DNA from: Bacteroidaceae bacterium
Lineage (GTDB): Bacteria; Bacteroidota; Bacteroidia; Bacteroidales; Bacteroidaceae
Direction: 5' to 3'
Length of the DNA stretch: 64,000 nt
NCBI GenBank assembly: GCA_017557635.1
Contig: JAFYYH010000021.1
Coordinates: 475,161-539,160, forward strand
Positions 36,001 through 48,000 of the stretch are shown one piece after another; the stretch's first letter is position 1, and each line of letters begins with the position of its first letter. A model generated the notes under the pieces. That model made no database searches and had not been told where the DNA came from. It saw nothing but the letters and a program-made list of their open reading frames with translations. Made by a program: the position numbers and the translations under genes.

Positions 36001-39000
36001 CGTCGAACGTGCCGTACACACCCCTTGTGGTGTCGATGATGATGCCGGGTGTCACGTCGGCATATCTTGCGTATGTCTTCACGAGGTCTGTGACGCTCTG
36101 GAGCAGAGCCCTGTCCTGACGGCTTGATACGATGTTGCCCGACGGATGGTTATGTACCAATGTGACCTGTTTGGGATGCACCGCGTTGAGCATCGGTATT
36201 ATCGGACTCAGATCGACGGACGAGTTGGCGATGCCGCCCATCCCTATATGCAGCACGTATGCGTCCTGCACCTTCGTGCCGGGCCCGCCGTGGAACACCA
36301 CGAAAGCGTTTTCTATGGCTTTGTTCTCCAGCTGCTTGAAGATGTAGGCTATGTCATCCAGGGATTCTATTTTGTTGCCGGCGATGAACGAGAAGTTTTT
36401 ATCTTCGCTCATCTTGCGCTCCACAAGACAGGTCTCACCCTCCTCCAGCCCCCTGAGAGGCGGTATGATGTCTTTTACTCCTTTTGGATTGTTTACGCGA
36501 GGATATGCGGCTCCTGGGGTATCTCCCTGCCGTTGTATATCAGAGGTTCCGGACCTGTCATTCTGGGTTCGTCCTGTATCTCCCTGCCGTTGTATGTCAG
36601 TGGCGGCTCCTGCATTGCTTCTGTTCTTTCCTGCAAAGTTAATGCTTCTTTGCGAACCCGCAACATTGCCGACCATCTCTTCCGGAGAGAAGAGGCTGGG
36701 GGTCTCGCGGAAACGGATACCATCCTCTTCCTTTGTAAGAGCGAGATACTTTTCCCCAACCCAACTTCCGTTTCTCCAGTATGTCAACTTGACCGGTTGC
36801 CCATGTTGGTAAAAAATTTCCTCTCCGTCTTTACGACCATCCTTATATTCGACGCTATCAATAAGGTCGCCTGACGCATTCCAAAACTCTACCCTCCCGT
36901 TAATCTTGCCATCCTTATCGAACGGCATATATTTTTTCTTTGTTCCATTCGGATGCCATTCTTCCTCCGGAGCTATTCTGTGTATGAAGTTATACTCGTC
37001 CGGTTCACCGTGTATGGACTTATGGGCCAGCTGGCCGTTAGGATACCATTCCTTGTATTCTCCCGTGATCATACTATGGTAAAATTGGCCTTTTGTTTGC
37101 TGCTGTCCGTTTTCATACCATCTTTCCATCGGTCCGTGCAACCTTCCGTCTTCATCGTATTGGAAAAATTCCTTTCTCGTTCCGTCCGGATACCATGTTT
37201 CAAATTTACCTACTCGCCTGCCATCCTTGAAGTGGCTACGCTCGATTAAAGGACCTTCAACGTCAAACCATTCCATAAACTCACCGTTGTTGCGGTTGCC
37301 TATATATGGTCTGCCAACAGACATTAGCTTGCCTGTCTCGGAGTTATATTCCATATCTGCCATCCTGCCCTGCTCGTCACCTGGAATCTTGCCGGTAACT
37401 GGAATACCGTAATAGCTGCGGTCTTGTTTATCCCACCATAGTCTATCGCCCCTGTTGGCGGAAAACGCCAGAAGCTTACCGTCCTTGAAAGCAACCTGCT
37501 TCGGATAGGAATTGTAGTAATCCCAATACTCGCGGCTCTGGCTTGTCAGATTACCTTCACCATCACCCTGTAACAAGCACCAGGGAGAAGACTCCTTGCC
37601 GAAGTGGGTATCAATGATAGCACGCATATTCTTGCGGCTCTCCTCGCTGTCATCTACGTCATAGATAACGATACCATCAGGCAGCTCACGATGCTTATGC
37701 AGTGTGCTCACCTCGTCAGGGTTGATAGGCTTCTCCTTCACCTGGATGTCAGCATGAGCGTTGATAAGCTCCATAGGTGATGAATACTTCAACGGGTCAA
37801 CCTTGGCTATTGTCGATACGGCCACAGCCTGCTCTACCTTCGGCATATCCTCCGGGAGTCTGATTGTACCCTTTGCGAACCACCAGCCGGTAGCGAGCTG
37901 GGTCTTGGCATCAGCCAGGTTATCTATGTAAGCCAGTGTTGACTCACGCTCGGCGGCATCAATGTCGGTACGCTTGTTCAGCCATGACTCAACAGTCTTG
38001 CGGTTGTTCTTGCTGAGACGGAAACGGATGTCATCGTCTTGCTCATTGAAACGCTGGGATAGGGGAATCAAGTTGCCCTGGTCATCGAAGGTGAACGTTT
38101 CGGCAGATTTTATCTGCGAAGGATAGAAAGCAACGTATTCCTTGTAATTTTCGCTCCTGTCGGCAATAACACCGTCATATCCGCCCTCTTTCAGAGCTGC
38201 CGAAAATTCTTCTGAACCTATTGCTTCGGCAATTATATACTGAATTGAGTTAGGAAGAGAGCCAAAATCGCCAGCACGTTTGCTTATAAGTTGATACCTA
38301 TAAACAGGCATTTTGTCCTGAGGCCGGTAACTGTTCTGTATTTCCTCGTCAGCCGCCAATTTTTCATCATGCTCCCCTCTCTCTATTTCCGCGTCAACAG
38401 CCTTAATGATATCAATGTATTCTCCAAGGTTAATACTCTTTTTGTATTGAGTAAGAACCAGCGCACGCAACGCAGGAATGTCAAACTTGTCAACAAGATA
38501 ATGGTATATAGTTTTATTCTCCTCTTTAACAGAATCATCTATTTCAAACGGCTTATTCATGCCAAGGAATACTTTCATAATATTCTTTGTTTCACCCAGC
38601 CAGCGAGGGGCATGAGTTCCAAAATAGAAGCCTGCACCAAACAATCCCTTGTCTTTGCTACTCTTACCCAAATAGTCAATGTCAAACTCTGTAAAGTCAT
38701 CATTTGTAGCATGTTCCACTACCAGCGGTTCTCCTTTTTTGTCAACAACCTTTGTATTGGGATAAGCGGCTTTAAATGCGTCACGGACCATGCTTTCTGC
38801 CAGCTCGGTGTCGCCACGCATATAGGCATCCTGGTAAGCCTCGTCCAGAGTCTTACGTTCAAATACGTCCGGCTCTGCAATGATATGGTCTTCACCCGGA
38901 TTCTTCTGCTTGTCATTCAGCTCGTGGGTTCTCTCGTTGTTACCGATACGGAACATCACCTGACCTTCCATGACATCGGCCTTCATTTCGGGAGTGATGT

Positions 39001-42000
39001 CAATAGTCCACCATTTGCCATGGATATCCGGGAACTCCTGGAGCTCAGGTTTGACACCCCACTGCTTGCCGTACTTGGTCATGAAGGCGGGAAGCATCTT
39101 GTCATAGAAGCCCTGCATACCGGATATACCAACACGCAAAGCATCATCCTTATACTCTCTTCCGTTTGCTGTACCCTTTCCTGTAATGGTCAAGGCATCA
39201 GCTGCAATCTCCTTGCCTACAAGGTCGCTGATATTCTTGGCTGCATCAAGACCGTCAATAACACTATTATGCTTAATGATATTGCCTTTGTCATCATGGA
39301 TTATATCTATTGTAGGCCCATCAAGAAGATGTATGAGCAAACCCCTATTGCCATCCTGGTCGAACCCGGCAAATATGCTCCTTACCTGTCGGCCAAGGTC
39401 GTACCTGTCGGCCTGTATCTCTCCGGATGTCCAGGCCATCTTGCCATAACCCTCCTCGGCTGCAAGTCTAAGCATACGCTTCATGCAGAGCTCCGGCCAG
39501 TTCTTATCGAATGGAGCGTCTGGAACGCGGGTGTCAAAATCGCCGCCTCCTAACTCTTCTTCCATATTGTTGACTGCGACAGATGCTTTCCTCACTTCCT
39601 CGTCCAGGGTGTTATAACGACTGCGGTCTTCTTTCGAGAAGCTTGCAAGCCAACGCTCATGACCTTTGTTTCCCGGCTCAAACAAATCTTCCGGTTTGAC
39701 AAACTTTGCTTCTGAACCATACTTTGAATTTAGCAGGGCAACAAAGGCAGAGAGGCGATTTATGGCTTCATAGTGATTGCTCTTGAGTTCATTGTACAAA
39801 TCTTTCTGTTCTGCAGATATTGGATTTCTGTAACCCTTTTCTCTGCCTTCCTGATGACGTTTGCTCTGAATCTCATCTATAACAAGGGTTTTAGCATCGC
39901 GTTTTGCCGATACTTCCTTTCCCGTAACGGGATGGGTGATTCCTGCATCTTCTCTTGTCCAGGTCTCTCCGAACCTTATCCAACCAATAGCTGTGCCGCC
40001 ACCAGCATCACCGAAGTGAGTCTTATCGCTTTCATCCCAGGGTTCTATGGTCGGAACGGTCAGCGCTATCTCTCGCTTGTTCTCAAGCCCTTCTGTGGTA
40101 TATCCAAGACGAACATCATTGATTATACCATCACCTTCCAGATAGTATGCGGCTGCATCCGGGTCAGCAATATCCAGCCCATCTTCATCATACATAAATG
40201 CGGTACCGAAATCATCGCCGTACTCCTCAACCATATAGTTGAAGGCCGCCTCTGCGGGATTCTCCTGCCACATCTCGCGTGCTTCGAGAAGCTGCTCTTC
40301 AACGTGGCTCTCGCTGTCGGTCATCGCTGAATCCCAATCCTCGCCATATTTCCCCCGCATGTCATCCATGAATTCCGCGTAATCCCTATCAGCCTCCTCC
40401 CATTTCTCTTCGGAATCGGCTACAAGGTTTCGGTATTCATCGTTGAACTCCTTGAATCTTGCGGTATTTCTGAAAGCGCCTTCCTCCGCATAACGCTCTT
40501 CCTCAATCTCAATCTTGTTGCTGTCAATGAAGTCCAGAACCTCCGGCTTGGTGAGTGTCTTGACACCCTCGGCCTTCTTGTCATTCAGCCACTGAGACAG
40601 GCCCATCCACTTGTCTTCACCCGCTTTCAGACCACCCTTGCTCCGGATCATGGCCAGCCACTGCTCAGGTGTAGCCTTCTCCTGCTTGATGTTCTCTACG
40701 GCCTTCTGGGCGTTGCTGACGAAGATAGCCTGGTTGGCGTTGGCCTCACGGAAACGGACATCAGTATTGTCAGCGTCAAACCTCTGGCTGAGCGGAATAA
40801 GATTGCCGTTGTCATCGTAAGTCACAGTCATATTCTTAAGATCGCTTGTCGGGTTGGACCTCACGCCTTTAGCGTATGCCATAGTAAACCCGCCCTTGAT
40901 CGCTTCCGATGCAGCCTTGGCAGTCTCACCCGAATCCACCACGTTGTCAATAAACACAGGAATCTTACCTTCCGGTATCTCGGCAATCTGCCTGAATCCC
41001 AGTTCGTCTGCCTTAAGACCTTCTTTACCCTGCTGCTTTGCCTGGTATCGGCTTTCTCTCGGATTGCCTTCCAGTGCTACTACAACAGGCGAGCCTGTAA
41101 TCTCAGCCACGGCATCAGCCAGAATCTTGGTGTCCGTCTCATCAGTAACCTTGCCTTCATGTGATGGTATGGGAACCAAAACAGCATTATTAGGAACAAA
41201 ACGAGCCATGTCGGCAGCAGCTTTTTGCACAGCATCACTCTTACCGGTCTTTATGAGTTTGGCGACATCCCTATGAGAACCGCTGTACGCATTAGGCGCC
41301 ACATAACCGGTAATGCCTTCAGTTGTCAGAGCTTTTTCCCTGAGCATATCAAGAGCCTTGTCTATGTCACCGCTCTTGACAGCCTCCACATACTCCTTGT
41401 CAAGTCGGGCCTGCTCCGCCTGTTCTCCAGCCATCCGGAACAACACCACATTGCCGTCCTCCTCGCGCTCCTGCATGGTGGCGAACATGCTGTCAAACAC
41501 ACTACCCAGACGTGTCGCCTCCTCGCCCTGCGGATACGGATACGTATCAGGCTCACCGTTCCATTTCTCATCCGGAGTGAAACTTGACAGGAAGTCGTTT
41601 ATCTGCCCGCTGTTGGTTAGCCTGCGCTGCACGTAATCCTGGAAAGCGCGTGCTGCCAGCTCGGTAGGTTTGTCATAATAACCTTCACCTATTCTGTTCG
41701 GGTGTACTTTCTCCTCCAGCTGCTTGGAGCGTTCCATATATTCCGAATCCTCTATCGCCCGCATGAGTCTGAGGAAAGCATTGATGGTTTCTGTGCTGGC
41801 CGCCTCGGTGTTGAAATCCTCTTGACGCCTGTTGGCGGTCGCGCTCTTTTTTCTTCTGCCTTCGCTGTCCCTGTTGAGGAAATAGTCCAGGGCGTGCCAC
41901 CACTCATGCGCCAGACTGCCGGCTCCCTGTGTCTTTGTCAGGTTTATGACATTCTTTCCAGGCTCATAGTGCGCTGCAGCCTGTCCTCCGCCGCCACGTG

Positions 42001-45000
42001 CTCCGATGGCGAACCCCAACTGTCCGCCTAATCCCAACGCCCTCGGTGATACACCAAGCATGTCGGCCAGGTCCATCAGAGCGTCATAGCTCTCGTTGAG
42101 AAACCTCTGTCGTTCCTGCTGTGTCACATAGTTGCCGAACTCCACACCGCGGAATCCGAACGTGCTGCGGAACTCTTCGGGTGACACGTTACGTCCGCCT
42201 CTGAAATCCTTACCCACTCTTGTACGCTTGCCGCCAAGTGTAAGCTCCGGTTTCCATCTGCCTTCGCCACCTGACTTCTCCCCCTTCTGCTTGCGCTGTT
42301 CGTCCAGCATACGCGCCTTCTCCTGCAGTTCCGCCTCATGGTCGCGCATATATCTTTGCACCTCGGCAGAGCTCATGGTGTCGGTCAGCGGAACAACCTT
42401 GCCGCCCAGCTTGACACCTACGTAGTCACTGTTCTTGACTCCCGGCCGATAATAGTGCACCAACTTATAGGGGTGGGATTTCTTGTAGTCCACACTTTCT
42501 GTCAGTCGGCCCACAACCTCGTCGATAGCGTCACCAAGCCTGCCCTCTTCATAGTATGATGTCCCGCCTCCGACGTGCGATGTGGCATAATATGCGTCAA
42601 CCTGCTCCATCTCACCGTTTTCGCCTCGACGGTAATATTTTGAGTTTGCCCTTGAGCCGGCAGTGAGCGGGATGATATAATAATCCTTGAGGTCCAGTCC
42701 GAACATATCGTCACCTAAGGTTTCATATATCTTCTCAAACAGGGCGATGTTATTCTTGATGTAAGCCTGTCCGTATTCGGTGAAGGCAAACCCGCTGTCC
42801 TTGAAATCAACATCGGCATTGCCGGTTTCAAGCAGCCTCTTGGCGTATGCGGCATAGAACTGCGCAGCTTTCAGGGCGTACTTTTTCCCGTAACGCTTGG
42901 TGTAGCGCTTGTATTCCTCGTATGCGGCCTGACGGAGGAACTGCACGGGTACCGCCAGTTTCGGGTCAAGCCCCTGCTCAACCATCTTCTTCAGGTCGAA
43001 CTTGGGGAACATCTTCGGGAAATTGTCCGCATCAAGGTCTATCTTGTCCGACATCTTCTGCGCCAGATCCTTGCGTGCGCCTCCTATCTTCTCACCTACA
43101 TCATCAATCCTTTCGGTCGGCTCCTTGACTTCGGCAGCTTCGCGCTTTATCTCCTTGATGCGTTCACGGCATTTCTTCTCACAGAAGTCATCCATCCGGT
43201 ATTCGGCGGAACCTTTCTCCGCCTGTTTCTTCCTTGTTGCAAACTCCTTTGCCGTGATGTCAAGCTTCTCTATGCTGTCGCTTGACATGATATAGTCGCC
43301 CACAGCCTTCTCGGCCTTGGCGATGTCCGCCGCATTGCCGGACTCATAGGCGGCACGCAGCGTTGCGGGATGATGCAGTGTCTTTTCACCGCTGGCATCA
43401 TAGGGCAGACCGCCCTGCTGCGCCCTTATCTCTTCCTCGCTCTTGCCGGTAACAAAAGCCAGCGCCTTGACCTGAGCGTCGGTAAGTTCATTATTTTCTC
43501 CGTTTTCGTTTGGTGATTCAGAACTTTGTGTATCTTTGCTCTCAGAAACGTCGGGAGCGACAGCCCTGCTCCCTTTATCGCTTTCAGGGGTAACGAGGGT
43601 GGAAGCGGATTGTTTCTTTTGAGATTTGGGTGTGTTATTATCATAAGATGTAACCACCCAATTCTTGTTTTCATTAATTATCTCACCTTTGGCGTTACGC
43701 ACATATTTTGCTGCGACTACACGCTTACCGTTCAGTTCATAGATTATCTTGTCAAGATTGTCTTTTATCTTCTTGCCATTGGCAATTATCTCCTGTATAG
43801 CTTTCTGGGCATCCTCAACCGTTTCAAAGTCTCTCCCTTTACCTACGTGTTTGTCAATGATATGCTCCAGTCCGGCATTTGACTCCTTACTACCCCAAAC
43901 CAAATCTATGTCACCCAGTTCATTGTCATGGAATACACCAAGCAGGTCGCCGCTCTTGTGTGAAACAAGAAAATCAAACGCTTCCTTAACCTTACCTTTA
44001 AACTGGTCGTAGATATTACCAAAGAATCCTCTCCCGATAGGCTGCGGTTCCTCCTTCTTGTAGTCTTTATTCCTTTCCAGGAACTCTTGGATAGTACCGG
44101 ACTTTCCGGGAGTGATGGGGTTAATATCAACCTTGATGCCGTCTATCTCCAGTCCATCTTCACCGTTCAGGGCGTTGAACAGGTCATCCTCACGGACGCT
44201 TCCTTCATATTCAACAAGTATATCCAGGTCACTGTCCTCACGGGCTGTGCCGCTGCTCCTGGAGCCTATAATACGTATGTCGGTAACACGGAAGTCATCG
44301 GGCATAGACTCGCCCAAAGTGTCTTCCATGTATTCACCTACAATCTCCTTTATCTCCTGCTCGGTGTAACCGTCAAGACCCTGGATTACTCCGTTTTGTG
44401 CAGTTCCTGATGTGCCAGTTCTAACAGGTACATTGTCACTGCGCGTCTCTGAACCTCCGGCCCGAATCCCCAAACTGCCGTTATCAGATGCTTCTCCCTG
44501 GCCCAATGAATTGCCTCGGCCGTAAACTTCATTTTGTCCGTTACCGCCTGGTATATTTCCTTCATTTTGTCGCTGAGTAGTTTCCTCTCCGGATGCTTCT
44601 CCCAGTACTCCTCCGGATGAGCCTTCCAGTACTCCTTGTCCTTCTCCGGTTCGTTCGTCTGCTTCTGTTCCATATATTGCGTTGTAATAGTTTTCTATCT
44701 CTGATTCGGGAATAAGCACAAGATCCTCTCCCGTTTCCTGTAGTTCTTCAAAGGTAACATAATCCTGGAAATTGGCAAAACCTTTTTCTTTCGCCATAGC
44801 ATCTGCCTGGCGTTCTGCCTCCTCAAGCTCTGCCTTTTCCTGCCTCTCAACAATGTCAGCATACACCTGGCGCACAAGTGCGGACGGCGATTTTGCTGAT
44901 GTCACTGCGTCAAGCACAATATCAAGAGCGTCGCTGGTGTCGTGTCCTTCTGTCATAGCCTCAGGCATATCGGCCATGATAGCCTCCGCAATCTGCTCAG

Positions 45001-48000
45001 GTGTCTTGCCGCCCTTGTCCTTGCCTGCTATCCATGCGAAGTACTGGTTCTTGTCGTGTCGTGACGCTCCGCCCTTGGTTGCAATGACGGAATGGGCCAG
45101 ACCCTTGCTGCCTGACAGGTCATCCCATAAGAATTTGTACCGTGACACCGCATAACGCACCTGAGTGGCAAAGTCCATCTCGTCAATGATATCCTCAACA
45201 GCCTTATGGAGAGTCTGGTATTCGGTAGGAGCGTTCTTGCTCAGCCTCTTGCCTTTCTTCTTCGGCTCCTTCTTAGGCGCGGGTTCCTGCTTGGCTTTCT
45301 CGGCAGCTGATGTCTCGGTTTTGGTCTCGGCTTTTGCACCCTGTTCTTCTGCGGCCTCTGCAAGGTTGATGGTATCCAGTATTGTTTGCCAGAATAATGT
45401 CTCGCGCCCGTTCTCCTTAAGCGCATCATTCAGCTTCTGCATCTGCTTTGGCGATGCGGCTTTCCTCTTGTCGGCGGCAATCTTCTTGGCCTCACCGGCC
45501 AATGCGTCGACACGGTTGGCTGCAAACTCCTTGATGGAATCTGAATCCAGTCCGGCCTCAGACATTCCCAACAAAGCGGTCTGTATATCCGGCGCTTCCG
45601 ACCATTTGTAGTCGGTTTCCCCGTCATTATCGGTAAATGACGGTATCTTGCTCAGGGCGCTTTCCTGTTTCGGTTCCTGTTTCTCCTCTCTCTTGGATTC
45701 CCTGGTCTGCTGTCTGTTGAGCAGCTTGTAGCGTGTCAGCGAGTCGGCAAGCAGACTGCTTAGGTCTTCTTCGGTGATCGTCGTGCCGGTGATCCTGTTC
45801 AGCAGGTCAAGGAGCATCTTGACAAATTGCTGCCAAGTGGTCCTGACTTCCTCTGTCGGGCTCATCCGCATCTGCTCAGCGAAGTATGCTATGAATTCAT
45901 CGGCAGCTGCCAGTCGCCTGTCTTCCTCGCTGCCTTTCAGGTGCGATACATAGCCAATGTATTCCTCCCTCTGCTCCTCGGTCATCAGCTCGTCCCATAC
46001 CCTGCGACACAGGACGGCGTAGTTACGAGCCCCAAGCAGCTCCCTGAGACCACGGTGGGAAACAACCTCGTGGATAAACGTCTCGTCCAGGTCTTTCGCA
46101 TCGTCTATGTTGGGCAGGTAGAAATACACCTCCTTGGTCTTGGTGTCATACCAACCTTTCACCTTCTCCGCGGGCTTACCTTGCTTCTCGGCTTCCATCT
46201 GCGCCTCTATCTTTTTGCGCGCCGCAGTGTTGGCGACGTCCTCCGGACGTTCGAGCATGATGACCTTGACACCTGTAGCCTTCTCCCATTCGGACGCTCT
46301 CTGCAGCACGGCCTCGTTTTTCTTCTGTTCCGGAGCCATATATGAGTTAAGAATGGCATCGTAACGGGCATCAAGGTCTTTTATCTCCTGTGCTTGCTTT
46401 TCCAGAACCTTCAGTTTACTGGGCGAGGTCTCTGCGGCTATTGCTTTTTGTGCTTCAACAAGTGCGGCCTCTGCCTTTGCGTGCAACTTCCCGATTAAGG
46501 CTATAGAACTACTACCTCCATCTTGGCGCTGCTCATCGTTCCATGCTGCCCACGCCTCGGGTGACTCCTGTATAAACGCATCTTCATTGACCGTAGGATT
46601 GCCATCCTCATCAAAAATAGGCTGGCCTTTCTCATCCATTACTATAGGAATAGCCTTACCGTTCTTGTCACGCAGCACACCTTTGTCATCAGTATATGAT
46701 GCAGGTTTAGGCTTATTCTGCTCCATGGTCATGGTATCGCCGCCTTTGGCAGCCCACGCAGCCTCATTAACTCCCAAATATGCTGCCACCTCCTCAGTTT
46801 CAAGCATCATGCTGTCGTTGTTGCCTTCCTCATCAGTGACATATACATGCAGTACCGGTGTCCCATCTTCTTTTTCCTCCCACCCTAAAGCAGCATTGAT
46901 ATGATATTTCTTGCCGTCGCGCTCCAGCGGCACCGCATCGCCGCGCTTGGCTATGACATCCACTTTGTCCTTCAGTTCCTCACGGTGTTCAATATTTACC
47001 ACCTCATCATTTTCAAGTTCTTCATCGCTTTTGCTGTCTATGGGGTTACCCATGTGCTCGGCAATCTGGGATATAGAATATTGGTTAATTTGTCCGTCAG
47101 GAGTCTGGATAACATAACCGTCCGGCAGAATCTGATTGACAATAGCTGTGCCCTGGTCCCAAGGTATTTCAGCTTGTGGAGTAAGTACGCTTTTTAAGTC
47201 CTCGGCCTGCTTGGCTTTCTCGCTACCCATACGCATCTCCTCGGCAGCCTTCTTATTCTCAACGGCATGAAGGTCCAGAAAATCCTCTTCAGTCATCCAG
47301 CCGGTATCAGCACCATTGCCGTTAGAAACAGCATCTTGAATATCTTTCTCACTCAAATAGCCTACCGAGCCATCTTCATAGTTGACACCCCACTCAGTCT
47401 CATCGCCACTAACTATATAACCGGTCTTGCCATCTATCTGTACGCGCCTTACGCCGTTCATGTATGCACTGCCGTTAGGCAGCTCACGTTTCATGGTGAA
47501 ACCGCTATGACCTTGCATACTGCCTGTCACCGCCTCACGCTCATGCTCCCTGTTAACCTTCTGGTCTATGGCATTACGTGAATCAGCCTCCAGCGCCTTA
47601 GCGGTAGTATTGATATAATCCAGTATCATCTTATAACCTGTCGCATCGCTTTCGTTGTCCTTTAGGAACTGACGCAGATATGGTGACGTGTTATGTGCAA
47701 GGTCATAAGGCGTATCACCGCCCACAGCGTCAACAAACGCTTTGGCAGCATCCTCAGTATAGCCGCTGGTATTGATAAGATAATTGTATAAACTTTCCTT
47801 CTTTGATTGCTGCTGGTTATGAAGATGTTTTCTCTGTGCAACAGACAAGGCAGCACCGCCGCCGATGGTAGGAGCAAAAGAAGTGAGCAGGATCAGCTGG
47901 TTCTCGCCACTCCAGAACTCACCCATTTCCTTTGTGTTGCCAATCTTGTTGCCGGTCATCAAGCCAGCCAGGGCACGTATATATGCACCGTTCAATTCCT

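Noticed and set aside
38291-39553. 420-residue plus-strand open frame opposite the giant gene
   Set aside because: The minus strand here codes for the DEIQSKRHQ and ART modules with clear motifs. The plus frame has no recognisable domain, no start context and unusual Cys/Ile/Leu-rich composition, as expected for an antisense shadow.
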